Part shown: one piece after another, positions 22,485-35,514 of the stretch
How the letters are laid out: each line of letters opens with the position of its first letter
How positions within the stretch are numbered: the stretch's first letter is position 1
DNA from: Telopea speciosissima
Lineage: Eukaryota > Streptophyta > Magnoliopsida > Proteales > Proteaceae
NCBI RefSeq assembly: GCF_018873765.1
Contig: NC_057925.1
Location: forward strand, 3,240,927-3,304,926
DNA length: 64,000 nt
Direction of reading: 5' to 3'
Position numbers and translations under genes: made by a program
The notes under the pieces: generated by a model
Told to the model about the DNA's origin: nothing
Databases searched by the model: none
Seen by the model: the letters and a program-made list of their open reading frames with translations, nothing else

Positions 22485-22654
22485 AGAGAATGATCAAATA
22501 CCTATGAACCCTCTTATATTTCATTCATTTTCGATATTCTTATTCAGATCTGATGTTGGACTATTCTTAGAGAATGATCAAATACCTATGAACCCTCTTA
22601 TATTTCATTCATTTTCGATATTCTTATTCAGATCTGATGTTGGACTATTCTTTC
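22485..22654. repeat. Perfect 85-bp tandem duplication
   Basis: The unit beginning 'gagaatgatcaaatacctat' at 22485 is repeated from 22570 with no difference seen over at least 80 bp, so the duplication is recent. Confidence 0.9.
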
Positions 22655-22950
22655 GCATTCCATATATAATTCAATACTTGAAAACTTAATAGTGAAAAAT
22701 AAAACAAAAAAAACTTTTGTGAACACTGATTTTCTCTCTTTTTAAAGGATGGCAATGTAAATAGATCGAGGTAAATGGTTAAATTTCTAATTGAGATTTG
22801 ATGTGTGGTAAGTTCATGTAAAATTTTCAAAATTGTCAAACCATGTTTATGTTAATGGACAAGTACCCAATGCCTAGAAGATGTCGTTATATTGGTGGAG
22901 CACACACAATTCGATCAGCTAAAAGTATTTCAAATAATTAATATTAGTGA

Positions 22951-23130
22951 AAAAGAATGTTTGGTCGTGTGTGGTGCGTGGCTCGTGCATGGTTCTTATG
23001 TCTAGAGATAGGGTCGCGTGAAATGATCGTCGTATTTTTAGGGATTTCCGTCTTTCCATTAGAGTGTAACGATCATTTTGTGTCTAGGCACAGGAACCGC
23101 ACGCCGCACATGACCAAGTAGCATTCTTTT
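22951..23130. mobile_element. Foldback MITE, about 180 bp
   Basis: The left end 'aaaagaatgtttggtcgtgt' and the right end ('gaccaagtagcattctttt') are inverted copies, with a further inverted pair of G/C-rich 'ggtgcgtgg'/'ccgcacgcc'. The interior contains 'atgatcgtcgta', as in the fragment near 500. No clear target duplication was seen. Confidence 0.65.
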
Positions 23131-24654
23131 CTTCTTATCATTATTGCTATTGTTGGTAAACAAAGTTTATCACATTATGATAATGTGATATTATTTAGCC
23201 AGCCCTTATCATAGCTAATAGGGTTTGCAATTCTAAAAGTATAAATATGGTAGATGGTCACTTTTGTAATCTCTGCTAGTATTAATATATTTTCTTTTCA
23301 AAAAAAAAAAGGATAGATTTGGAAATCACTAATATAGGCCAACTATTAACTTTAGTGCCTATCTCAAACATAAAATACACTGGATGAATTCCAAAATGAC
23401 ATTAAATATGTAAATGCCATGAGATTCTTTGATAATAAAATGGCGGAGATTCCTCAAGCAGCATAGGGGAACGTACCATGAGTTGTGTACTTAAGAAGGC
23501 ACCAAGGCCATTACATGTCTGGAGAGAAATAGACACAAAGATGCTAGCATATCCTGCCCCGATGGTTGAGAGAACCTTTTCGTTTATATAATTTATGAAA
23601 CTTTAAAACTCATTTTTAATACCTCTTTGCATATTGAAAAACATTTTCCATGGTTATTTCAAAAAAAAAATTTGACCAATGAGATATATGTGAGATCATT
23701 TATCACATAAAATCAAGTCAAAATTTGATCAATGAAATGAATATGGAAGTACCTATTGCATGGATCCACTTGAGTTCATTCAAACTATATCAAAGTAATA
23801 AGGAATGGCTTATTAGCCCCAAGGGGTAGTTCACCTAGCAAAGAACTAGGGTTGTCAAAAGTTGACCCACATTCGTAGGCTTGACTTGAACAGGTTGCAA
23901 CTCGAGCTGCCCGATTGATTACTAAATGTGTTGGGCACAAGCATCAATTGATTAATAATCAATCGTACCCAATGCAAGATAGTGATCCGATGGTTGCTCG
24001 ATTGGGACCAACTGATAGTCGACTATTTGTATCCCGATTAACCCATTTAAGTTCATTTCACCTGATTATGAACTAGTAATCGATTAACCGAATAGAAACC
24101 TGTTCAAGCCCTAACTTACGAGACCCAAGTCCCAAGAAGATCGGAAATGAATTTCTTTCGACCATGGCAGATGCTAGAGGGTCCAACCCCCTAAACTAAA
24201 CGACAGCAAAAACAGGGATGAGTTGGTCATTTCACAGATGGGTGGGTCTCAGCCTCCCAGGGTGCATAACGAACTCTAGCTGATCACCTTAGTATACTTT
24301 GCAAAGCCCGTACGGTTTTGACGTCCGTGGGGCGGAGTTGACGGCATAAACATGCTGTAATCGGATGAAATCGCAATCTTCAGTCCTGACCCTCCTGAAT
24401 CCTGACGTTAGCCAGTACATCTGCTGATCACTTGCTCTCTACACTTGTTCCCTCTCATATAATCCAATCCAACTCCCTTCATTGATTCTCATAGGACCAT
24501 CACTTCTTCTCTACACTTCTACCAGAATCAGAGCATCTTCTAAAATCTGATTCCCAATCGCTCTCGGGGAGAACTTGATTCTTATAGCACTTGAATTTCT
24601 AGTTGTTTGCTACAGTGTTGATTTTGGTTTGTTTGAGTCGTGTTGGGTTGTCGA
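23131..24654. other. Upstream region of the NUDX23-like gene
   Basis: Contains AT-rich DNA, a stretch at 23849-24110 with repeated 'gattaatcgat'-type words starting 'agggttgtcaaaagttgacc' (a possible hAT-like MITE), and the presumed promoter and 5' UTR of the next gene. No other gene was seen. Confidence 0.4.
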
Positions 24655-27600
24655 ATGATGTTCAGAGTTGTACAGTTTATTGCATCGTCTGCTGGGGTGG
24701 TATCAACACCTCCAGTTGTTCGATGGAAGCCCCTTGGGAGTGGTGGCCTCTCGTTCTCGTCAATTTTCGCCAAATCATCTTCAACATCTTCAAGAGCCGC
24801 AGCGTTTACTCTTGTTTTTCCTGTTGTTTCTGCTCGCCGGAGTGGTTGCTTCAGGGCTTTCCGATTATTTGCATCTCTTTCAGAATCAGATGATGGCTCG
24901 TCTTCTATTCCTTCATCAAGTGCATTTCACACGCTGGTGAGTTTTTTTTATTTTTGTACTACATTTATTCTTCCCCTCTTCCCCCTTATGTTTTGATCGG
25001 AAACAGAACAATTTCTAAATCTCAGGGAACATACACAATCACTAGGGTTTTTTTTGGCATTTTTTCCGGATCATTTTTATTGGAATTTAAAGAACAAGCG
25101 TGAATTAGATGGAACTAGTTCGTTCTTGTTGGCGTTGTTTCTGTTTTCATTGTTTGAATGATTTAGCAATAGCTTAATTGACAGCAGGGATTTGTATGCG
25201 CTGTTCTCTCTCTGTTATTTGCTATCTTAGATATTATCCTTTTCTGTGGAGTTGTACAGAGTGTTTTACGGTTATATTACTCTTCTCCAAACCCCACCCT
25301 CCTTTTGTTTGAAGGTTATCAAATATTGTTTTGGAAATTGAAGAGGTGCCGAGTTCCTTCTTTCTTGTTTTATTATTTTTTATCATAATCCCTTTCTTAG
25401 TGGATTCTCATTGGTGACCTTGTGTGAATTTGGATAAAATGGGGCAAGAGTTGGATCGGAGTTGACATTAGTGTTTAGAAGAAGAAAATCCTCCCTCTAA
25501 TTTCCATAATTGTGAGAGACACTTTGGTGAGAGCCATTTTGGAGATTGAAATAGTTGTGTGTTCTTTCTTCGTTATCTATTTGTGTTGCTTTTATCTTTT
25601 CTATTTCTTTCATAATGCATGCTCATTGGTGATTTCATATGAATTTAATAAAATGAGGTTAGGATCTGGATTTGAGATGACATTCCTGGTGAGACGAACA
25701 TAGTCTCCTCTCTAATAATTCCTAGTTGTGATAGACACACTACTCCTGAGGTCTTAGAGGTATCAGGCATAAGTATTTGTAATTCTCATTAGCGAACAGA
25801 GAATTGTGAGAGTAAGTTTGAAGGAAAAACTGTAGCTGCTGCATCATTAAAAAATTATGGGAGAAATTTGAGAGAAAAGAGCATAAAATACCTTACTCAG
25901 GGTCATTTTTGGGACAAATTCGTTACCCAGAACATTGAGAAGACAGTAATAAGTTGAAGAAAAATAAGAATGCAAGGGGAAGTAGAGGATTTATCATCCA
26001 AACAGGAAAAGAAATGGGAGAACAGGAAGTGACAGTTTTAACTTTTCTTTTCTTGGTTATTCACAAGAGCAATAAATGCTATGACATTTTTTTGCCCCCC
26101 TCTTTTAGCCAAGAACCCTCCTATGCACATATACATCACTTCCTTAAGGTCTTTTCTTTCGTGTTCGATCCCTGGTACGTGCAAGGGATTTGTGTTATGT
26201 ATTGTTGAGCCCCTACCCCCTTGGTGCCACGTGATAGCGCCACCACATGATCGTGTCACATGCAAAGCCCCGTGTGTGTGCGTGAGCCTGCACACCCAGA
26301 TGGGTGTTGTTGTGTGTTGATAACATTGTTGTAACACTTACTTAACAGCTCGAGCTTTTAGGATAGGCAGCTGTAACATCTCCCTTTGGCTCTTTGCTAT
26401 CCTAGCATTCAATTTGGTAGCTATTTGAAAGGGGACATCTAATTCTTAATATATATTAGGGAAGTACTTTTTTATTCCAAAAATTGAGACTATGTTCCCT
26501 AATTTATTAAGAAATGGGCTGGATCTGTGATGTATTATTGAAAATGTAGAAAATTTGCTACAAGTATTAAATCTGCCATCAATCTTTCATTCTTATGCAT
26601 TTTTGCCTTTTCTTTTATTTTCCTTTTGTTTTTGGATTTCGTTTAGTAGTGTTCATTTCATTTGGAGTTGTGTGTGCAATTGGGAGTTGATGCTTTTAAG
26701 GAATTGGATGGTTTACTGTTTTTAATTAGTGATCATGATTAACAATAACAGAGTTATATTTGGAATGCATCTTTTTTAAGCAAAAAAAAGGCTCACAGAT
26801 CTAACAGTTAGCAATGAGCATCTTCCATAAATGAATGTACTGTAATTTGTCTGAAAGAAATAGGCCGTCATATTTACAATCTTTCAAATATGTTTTAGCA
26901 ATTATTTTGGTTAGTTCTAGGGCTGGTGGCCATTGCAATATCTTATACAGTGAAATGGGATATGCTTGTTTCAGAATTAAGTAGAATATGGAGTTCACTT
27001 AAACCTCTTTTTCCCGTGCACATCTTCATGTTTTGGTATACACAGATGCATAATTTGGAAGGTTGCATTAAACTAGTTTAGGTCATTACTACAACTCCTT
27101 AAAGGCTGAGTGTTCAAAAATTTTTATAAACAAAATAATAGTACCTTTTTTACGTAGGTTGTAATCATTTTATTGTCTATGCAGCCTCAAATGGGTAAGA
27201 TCAAATTCTGTCAGTGGTGTGGTGGCCCTACGAAGCATGCTATTCCGGATGGTGATGAAAGAGAGAGAGCTATTTGCACGATTTGTGGCAAAATTGCATA
27301 CCAAAACCCAAAAATGGTACCGGCTTGTTTGAATCTTCTATATTTTGCATGCAATTTTTTCTACTGGTCTCAACAGATTGTGGTCAGAGTATGTTATCAG
27401 CTTGTTTCATTAATGGCTGGAGGGTTTGATGTAGATCACAGGCCCATGTGTAGCCGTAGGACCAAGCCCCAAAACCAGCCCAGTGTAGTTGTGGGATTAA
27501 ACTGCTGTGAGAGGCAGCCTGGTCTGATGAAGTGGTGGCAGGTTTTTGTTGGTTCGATGGAGCACCTCTATCAAACTCGTGGACGACTTTTTTTTCAAGC

Positions 27601-30600
27601 AGGGAAGAATTGATGCAGATAAGTCACCTAAAGGGATTATTTTATTGAAAATAAGTTTTTGGTTGGTTATGTAGGTTTTGGGCTTTTGATCCCATGAGTT
27701 TACTTTGGAATTGGGCAATTTAATGAGCCTAAAATATGGGTAGAAAGTAGGAAAACGGGATTTACTTCATTAGTTTAGTTAGAGTTCTGTTTTGAGTATG
27801 TTTCTTTCATTATTTTTGTTTCATAGTCAGTTTATGTTACCTTATTAATTAAGGATTGGATTAGGCCTTTCCTTTTTAGTGTTTGAGTTTGTTTTTGAGT
27901 CTTCTATGTAAGTTTATAAGGGGCTACAGCCTTGTACACGAATTTGATTAATGAGATTGAGAAAAAAAAAAAAAGCCTTGTGGTTTGCTCTGTGAGAGAG
28001 TATGGTGAGAGGCCGTGGGTGAGAGACCCGGGAGAGAGTGGGATACTCGATTCAATCCTATCCTTTTCTATTTTCGGTTGCTTATTCGAAGGCCCTGATC
28101 TCAGTACATCCTCAACCATCAGGGATGAGATTTGGGGGTTTGAATTCTGCCCCATACAAGCTACATTCATTCAGTAAGGTTTTCTGTGAACAGATTTGGA
28201 AGATCTGGATTTCTCTTTGAAACTGACATCAGCAGGCTAACCGTAGATCAATCTCTGCTGTATCTTCGAGCAAATATATCTCTGCAAATATTCTTCTGAT
28301 CAGACCTCTACTCGAAGGGTTATTTCCTTCCCTGGAGAGCTCCACTCGATCCAGGTTTTAAGCCAAACTACTGGCTTGTTTGAGCCCTAATCTTTAACCT
28401 TCTAATTCTGGGTTTGTTTCTAATTTGGTGAACTGTTGATTAAGACCTCTACTGCTGGATCTGTTTGGATCTTATATTGTGGGTAATCTTTGTGGTTAGG
28501 TTTATTTGTAACCTAACCTTACATTAGGGTTGAAGCTAAAAATCCGAGTAATGGAGAACTTTGTGCTTTATCCCTGACAAAGGATTAATGGAAGGGACAG
28601 TTTTTTTTTTACTAATTTTACGTAGCTACCTGAAATGAGAATGTTTGTGACATATATGCTAATTGGAGGAACTTTCCTGTGTAGTTTTTTCTGGTAGAGG
28701 GTTTTGTGGCCTTGGATAACATATATGTTCATTTTTTTACTTTTACTATTTTTTCCCCGCTTTAAATTTTGGGAGGGCTTCCTTTTCAACAATTCCTTCA
28801 CTTGTATTCTCAATTATATGGACCCACTGTACAGCGATGTTTTAGATTTCAGTCGTAACCACCAAAATTTTGGAAATTATTTCAGTTTTGACCTTGGTCA
28901 AAATGAAATAGGCCACGACTCAGCATGTCTTCAATGTGTCGTAACCTTTTGTTCTTTTTTTTTTGACAATCTAAAGATTTTATTATGTTTAGAGATTATC
29001 AATTAGGGTCTCCTTGAAGTTTCAGGCCAAAATATGGCTATATGACCACCAAAATGATCAAACGAAACTAATCATCGAATCATGCAGGGTTTCAAACAGG
29101 TTTCAGTCGAAATCCGAAATATTTTGGTTTTGACCAACTTCTCGAACCTTGCTGTAAAATTAAGGTCCAATACAGAGCATTAATATCATTATCCTCATCA
29201 ACACCATATGCTTAATGATCAAAATGGAAAAGCTTATCAACTATGACGTATGTACACCTCAAGAAAGCTTACTGTTTCGGATTTGATTCTACCTGGTTTT
29301 TAGGATGTGATAATGCCACCCTTCTTCATTTGGTTTTAAATATTTCTCACATTTAAACTTTATTAACAATATCTTATTGAATTTTCCTGCAAAAGATTGT
29401 AAACATCATTTTCTTTCTTTTTCTTTCTTCTTTGATTGGCTCATCTAGGTTGTTGGTTGCCTAGTTGAACATGATGACAAAGTTCTACTTTGCAAGCGTA
29501 ACATTCCACCAAGTCATGGCCTTTGGTATGTTTCATAAATGAGTAGAAATTTTAAACCTTTTCTTTTCCTTCTTTTTTATTTTTTCCCCTCCTTTTCTTT
29601 TCACAAGAAAATACTTATCATCACTAATTACGTCTGTTGTAAGACAAACTTGGGTTTTGAATCATGTGATGTGTTCTCTGTTCTTAATGTAGAACACTGG
29701 ATGTTATCACAGGACGCTTCCTGCAGGCTACATGGAAATTGGAGAGTCTGCCGCAGAAGGGGCAATTAGGGAAACTTGGGAAGAAGCAGGTGCAGAGGTG
29801 GAAATAATATCACATTTTGCTCATTTGGATATCCCTCGTATTGGGCAAGTGCGTGAGAAATATTTCATTATTTGCTTAAATTTTGACTTTATTTAGACTT
29901 GTTAAGATGTGTTTGTATTTATTGATGGTATATGTGGTACAGAGTTACATCATTTTTAGGGCACGGTTGAAGAAGCCTGGGATTTCAGCTGGTCCCGAGT
30001 CAATGGAGTGCCAGCTTTTTAAACTTGAAGATATTCCATTTGATTCTCTGGCTTTTTCATCAATGCTGGTAGCACTGAACTTGGTATGTGGAGGCTCAGA
30101 TGATAAACTTGTATTCTCTTTTTCCTTCCCCCACCCCCACCTCCCCCCAAAAAAATAAATTTTAATGTACCATAGCACAGACTTCAATGTTTATCATGTG
30201 TCGGTTAGAATTGAATTATCATGAAAGTCAGTCTAGTCTAACAAATACATCCCATCCTCTGTGGCTACAGTATGTTCAAGACATCAAGTCTGGTAAACTC
30301 AAGTTTCACTTTGGTACCATAAACAAGAGGTAACTATTGTATTCCACCCCCACCCCCCAAAAAAAAAAAAAACAAAGAAAACCCTTCAGATTGTAGCATG
30401 AATTGTCTTTCTCCTGGGTTAGGAAATGAACTTATACTGTTATCTGTGGAAATTATCTGTGACTATTATTTTGCTCTCCACTCCCCCAATTTGGGTGCAG
30501 TAGCAGCATTGCTCTAGTCATTTCCAATAAAAGAAATGGCTAGCATTCTCAAATGATTTGCATTACAAAATGACTTTTCTTTGGTGTTTAATGTTGGCTT

Positions 30601-30698
30601 GCAGAGAAGGTGCTGGTCCCTTTGACATTCATGCCCACACTCTGGATTCCCATGTCACAACTGATGATTCTCATTGCCATTCTTTCTTTGTAAAGTAG
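24655..30698 (+). CDS. NUDX23: Nudix hydrolase 23-like (plastid FAD/ADP-ribose pyrophosphatase)
   Basis: The Arabidopsis family member hydrolyses FAD (and ADP-ribose) in plastids and takes part in flavin homeostasis. Seven exons, 24655-24936, 27185-27316, 29449-29525, 29713-29848, 29943-30083, 30271-30329 and 30605-30698, join to 921 nt, 306 residues plus stop. ATG 24655 is chosen as the first ATG in this frame after an in-frame non-ATG stretch; the second ATG follows at once. Residues 1 to about 90 are Ser/Arg/Ala-rich, a plastid transit peptide. A zinc ribbon follows: C103-x2-C106 and C125-x2-C128 in KFCQWCGG and ICTICGK. The Nudix box at 169-191 is complete: G169, E175, R183-E184, E187-E188, G190. 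Downstream, [20 protein letters not shown] and [12 protein letters not shown] match the family. All splice sites are GT-AG and in frame. Introns 1 and 2 (about 2.2 and 2.1 kb) are repeat-bearing. Confidence 0.95.
27317..29448. other. NUDX23 intron 2, with possible solo LTR
   Basis: Positions about 27390-28330 look like an LTR: a TATA-like 'gtttataaggggct' near 27912, an oligo-A run after 'taatgagattga' near 27950, and G/C-poor flanks. No paired LTR, primer site or target duplication was found, so the call is tentative. The rest of the intron has no supported feature. Confidence 0.3.
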
Positions 30699-31197
30699 CA
30701 CAACTGAGAAAGAATAGTTGCAGTTACAATGCTTTGAAGGTCGGAATTGGAATTCTTTTTCATATTTCTGTAGGGGAAAAAGGGCACTTATAGCACTACA
30801 AGGTTGATCATTGATTGACGAGGTCAAACTACTAATTAAGGTCAGGATGGGGCCATGGGTTTCTCTGTGCAGATATTTGTAAGGATACTATGATTATTTC
30901 CCTGGTGATTACCAGGTCAATTTATTACTGTTTCTTTCATAAATTTGTAACGGTTGATTTAATTACTTTTGTACATTGTACTGCTCATTTTACGAATGAA
31001 TGGAAAGAGAAAATTGTGCTTTTCTTTTTCCTGTTTTCGTGAGAGAATGAACTTGTGGCTGAAGTGTGCTAATGATCATGTGAAAAATGTTATTTTCTGA
31101 AATGAATTTGACGTTTGGGCTTCACAGACTGCATCATTTGACAAGTATTTACACTTATATGGTTACTGAGGAGTCTAAATCCAAAACTAGTGTTGTA
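30699..31197. other. 3' flank of NUDX23
   Basis: The presumed 3' UTR is followed at 31104-31185 by a segment that recurs, with about 180 bp more inside, at 52232-52490 (shared 'gaatttgacgtttgggcttc' and 'acatggttactgaggag' words). Confidence 0.45.
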
Positions 31198-31308
31198 TTT
31201 GGTATGCATTCTAGGTTGATTTCGCATTCTCAGACAACAAAAACAATTATTTTTATCATTCGAGAATGTGAAATCGACTTAGAATGCATTCTAAGAATGC
31301 ATACCAAA
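31198..31308. mobile_element. Foldback MITE, 111 bp
   Basis: The left arm 'tttggtatgcattctaggtt' plus 'gatttcgcattctc' is matched by its complement on the right ('gagaatgtgaaatcgactta', 'gaatgcataccaaa'). The arms are over 35 bp with a short loop of AT-rich DNA. No clear target duplication was seen. Confidence 0.8.
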
Positions 31309-31389
31309 CATTGCCTAGATTATTATAGTATTATAAAATCTAATACTAATATTAGTAGTTCTCTGCCTGGGAGTGCAGGCTGCGTTCAG

Positions 31390-33530
31390 ACACATGGGGC
31401 GGTCATTTCGCCCATTCAGACCTATTAGTCTTTGCAATATGTCTTATAAAATTTTGGCAAAAGTATTGGCCTACCGACTCAAAACGACACTGATAATATT
31501 TTGATTGCTCATGAAATCTTTCATTATTTCAATCATTAAAAGGGGAAAAGTAGGTTTTGTTGCCATCAAATTAGATATGGCCCTTACCAAAAAAAATACA
31601 CTAGATATGGCCAAGGCCTATGATAGTTTAACGTGGGATCTTATTCAAGCTGTGTTTGACTTTCTAGTTTTTGGAAGTGATTGGAGCAGCCTAATTTATA
31701 ACCTTATGGCTTCTCCTTTTTATCCATTAAGTTGGATGGTAGCCCCTTTGATTGCTTGGAAGCTTCTAGGGGTATCTGACAAGGGTGCCCGCTAAGCCCT
31801 TATATGTTTCTCTCGGACATGGAGGTCCTATCTCGACTTCTGTCAACCTATAGAGAATTAGGCCTTTTTTGTGGCATTAAAGTGGCTAGATCAGCCTCTG
31901 AGATTTCTCACCTTCTTTTTGTAGATGCCACTTTATTTTTTGTAGAGCTTCAGTGGATTTTATTCTCACGATTAAAACTGTTTTAGAATTGTTCTCAGAT
32001 CTCTCCGGGCTGGAAATTAACCTGAGTAAGAGTGGCCTTAATTTCAGTAGGAATGTTTCTGTTTCTAAGAAGTGGTCTTTACGTACCTTGATTGGAATTA
32101 ATGATATGTCCAAAGAATCAATCTATTTGGTACTATTATGTTTCACTCACGCTCTAAGGTTATGGCTTTGGGTTTTGTTGTTAAAAGAATGAAAAATAGA
32201 CTCTCGACTTGGAAATCTAATCAACTTTTCCTTGTAGGGTGTAAAGTTCTTATCCAATCTATCCTAGCATCAATCCCTGCTTACCTCATGTCATGTTTTG
32301 TTTTCCCTCTCAAAGTTTGAAGGAGTATTGACTCTGTGTGCCTCAATTTCTAGAATGGTAACACCGGGTCTGGTAAAAGGCATGTTTTGTTGCCTGGGAT
32401 AAAATTTGCTCTTCTACTGCGATGGGAGGATTAGGTATCCAAAAGCTAAGACCCATAATAAGGCCCTTATCCTTAAATTTGGATGGAGGTTACTCACAAA
32501 TGATAATACTCTCTGGGCCAAAGTGCTAAAAGCTAGATATTTTCCCCATCACTCAGTGTTTGATCCCAAGGTTTTTGCAAAAAGAGGATCTTGGTCATGG
32601 AAAAGTATTGCTCAGATCCTTTCCATTCTGAAATCTATAGTGTTTCGCAAAATTGGAGATGGGAAGAATTCCCTTTTTATGGATGATCCTTGGATTCCCT
32701 TCATCCTCGGATTATGCCTTACCTCGCTCTCGAGTGGGTGTGACTCTAAGGAGCTTATTTGTGAGTTTATGCTTGGTAACCACTGGAATTTTTCATCTCT
32801 TTATTCCTCTCTTCCTTCTATTTTGTAAATTCAATTGCTAATGTGCCAATATCTACCGATGATGATAGATGGTGGTGCTTATTAACCAATGATGGTAGCT
32901 TCTCTACAAAAAAAGTTGCTGAATATTTGTTTCATTTAAATATCCTTCTAAAGTCTCTAGGAGTTCAGTGTGGTGGTGTTTTCTTTGGAAACTTTCCCTG
33001 CATCCAAAATTTAAAATATTTTTTTGGCGTGTTTTTAATGGAGGAATCTCAGTTAAAGCTACTATTTCGAAATAGAGTCAGATCAATCCCCATTGTGTAT
33101 TTTGTGGATCTTATGTTGAATCCATTTGACATCTTTTCCTATCATGTGATTAGTCTAAGCGTGTTTGGGTTGCATGTCCTTTGGGATTGAGACCGAATAT
33201 CTCTCTCACCCATCGTTGGAATAATTTCGCATCTCTACTCATTCTAATAGACAATTTGATAAACCTTTGCTTAAGTGGTTCTTTTCTGTGTTCATTGTTA
33301 CATGTTATTTTATTTGACACCTTAAGAACAAGATAGTCCATGGTTTAGCCAAACTGAACCCTTATTGGGTTCTTTTTTGTGTTCATTATTACATTTTGAC
33401 TCTCACTAACAAACTGACACAATTTGCCTCAGTTAAAAGGCAACATTTTGTTTTACAGGGGAACGATGTAGATATATCTCAACTTTTTATCTAATTTATT
33501 TATTTCTTTCTATTATAACAAAAAAATGAA
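31390..33530 (+). mobile_element. Decayed L1-type LINE, ORF2 reverse transcriptase and downstream part
   Basis: Ordered pieces of plant L1 ORF2 lie in all three plus frames. These are RPISLCNMSYKILAKVLAYR, DMAKAYDSLTWDLIQAVFDF, HLLFVDATLFF (the F-x-D-D box, with the second Asp now Ala), LSGLEINLSKSGLNFSRNVS, MKNRLSTWKSNQLFLVGCKV with SIPAYLMSCFVFPL, then FGWRLLTNDNTLWAKVLKAR and KIGDGKNSLFMDDPWIP. Several stops and frameshifts separate them. The A-rich end near 33520 may be the poly(A) tail. Confidence 0.88.
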
Positions 33531-33779
33531 AAACTTTATAACAATTTGAGCACAAAGGAAGGGAGAAAAGATATCTATAAACTAGCTAAAATGAGAGAAA
33601 TGAAGTGTAGAGATTTCAACCATACTATATGCATAAAAAATTAATATAATAAATTATTGATAAGTGATGAGGATATTAAAAAGAGATTAAAAAACTATTT
33701 CTACAACTTACTAAATGGAAACAATATAAGTAGTAGTGTTTTATAAGGTTGTAATAACCATCAAGAAAATATAAGTCTT

Positions 33780-35420
33780 AGATATATATACGAAAAATTA
33801 GGACATCTGAAGTAAATGAAGCCTTGAAAAAAAAGATGAAAATAGGTAAAGCAATAGGTCCATTTGGTATTCCAGCAGAGGTGTGGAAGAGCTTAAGAAT
33901 TAGTGGAATAACTTGGCTAATTAAATTGTTTAATAAGATCATGAGCACAAGAAAAATGCCAAATGAATGGAGGAGAAGCATGGTAGTTCCAATTTATAAA
34001 AATAAATGTGATACTCAAAGCTGTAATAGCTATAAAGGAGTAAAATTTATCTTATACTATGAAATTATGGGAGAGAGTAATTGAAACCCACTTGAGACAA
34101 GAAACTAATATTCCAAATAATCAATTCGATTTTATGCCAGAAAGATCAACTACAAAAGCTATTTATTTGGTTAGGAGACTAACGGAAAGATGTAGAGAAT
34201 GTGAGAAGGTTCTCCATATGGTCTTTATTGACTTAGTAAAAGCTTATGATCAAGTCTCTAGATGTTTAATTCGGCATACATTAGAATTTAGAAATTAAAA
34301 GCATTTAGAGTAAATATTAGAGCATAGTTAAATGGTGTAGTGACTAGTGTAAGAACTGTGGGGGGGGGGAGGGAGGGGCAGGGTAGTGAATTCTCAATTA
34401 CAATTGGATTACATCAAGGGTCAACTTTAAGCCTGTATTTGGTTTCTCTAATCGTAGACAAGCAAACTAGAGACATTCAAGATCAGATCCCTTGGCGAAT
34501 GCTTTCTGCTGATGATATTGTTTTGGTGGATTAGACACAAGCAAGGATTTAAAAAAAAAGGTAGAATTATGGAGATCATCCTTAGAATCAAAATGTTTTA
34601 AGATTGGTAGGACATAAACAGAGTATATGGTGTATAACTTTAGTAACAATATGAGTGAGGTAGTGTAAATTGATGATAGGAAGGCCAAGAAAATATTTTA
34701 GACACCTAAGTTCAATCATAAATAAGGAAAGAGAAATAGAAGATGATGTTGCACAAACAATTAAAATAGAATATATGAAATGGAGTGGTGCGTCAGGAGT
34801 ATTGTGTGATCGTTATATTCATTTAAAACTCAAAGTCAAATTCTACAAGACAGTTATACGACTAACAATGATGTATGGAGTTAAATGTTAAACAATGAAA
34901 AACAAAATGGGCAAGGGTTGGGCATGCCGCCAGCTCTAGGTAAGCTAGCGACCTTGCCTAATGGGGAGGGGGGATGAGGAGGGCAAGGGGGTCATTTCCA
35001 CAGGGGTGTGGAGAGAGATAGACACAGGCTGGGCACAATGCTAGAGTGCCCAACCTTTATCCAAACAAAATATAAAAGACCTTAGTGTGGTTGAAATGAG
35101 GATATTGAGATGAATGAGTGGTAAAAATAGAAAATATAAAATAAGAAATAAAAAAATTAGAGTTAATTTAAGAGTAACTCAGATACATGATAAATTTGCG
35201 AAAGTCATTTGAGGTAGCATGGATATGTGCAACGGATGCCTTCGAATGCTCTAGTACAATGGGGTGATTTTATTTTGATTGAATGAGCTAAAAGAGTTAC
35301 AGGTAAAATGGCTCTAGGAAAAGTGTGAGGAAAGACATAGCTTATGACTAGTAAGTAGTATAGCTTTGAATAAAGTTGATTGGAGAAAAAAGATCCGCAT
35401 AGCCAAGGAGGTGACATGAG
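33780..35420 (+). mobile_element. Decayed RTE-clade LINE, second copy, with a MITE inside
   Basis: Parallel to the copy at 15780-17515 but more AT-rich and diverged. The ordered pieces are IPAEVWKSLRISGITWLIKL, MPNEWRRSMVVPIYKNK, a frameshift, IETHLRQETNIPNNQFDFMP, HMVFIDLVKAYDQVSR, EFSITIGLHQGSTLSLYLVS and a final piece with SADDIVLVD. Stops and frameshifts are numerous. A 154-bp MULE-like MITE (34909-35062) has inserted into it. Confidence 0.82.
34909..35062. mobile_element. MULE-like MITE with 9-bp target duplication
   Basis: A 154-bp insertion with 16-bp terminal inverted repeats (gggcaagggttgggca; 13 of 16 match the complement of the right end). It is flanked by a perfect 9-bp duplication, aaacaaaat, at 34900-34908 and 35063-35071. 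It interrupts the RTE copy, so it is younger. Confidence 0.85.
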
Positions 35421-35514
35421 GATAACATTAGGTCTTCCAGAATTAACTAAAAAAAGTCCAATAAGTTCTATAAAGAATAAAACTGGACCCAAAAGTGCAA
35501 GTTTATCAAGTCTC

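Noticed and set aside
24640..24654. Start of NUDX23 at 24640
   Set aside because: The codon at 24640 is GTG, not ATG. The first ATG in this frame is 24655.
31505..33190. Plus-strand open frames as host genes
   Set aside because: They are pieces of one decayed L1 ORF2 in shifting frames.
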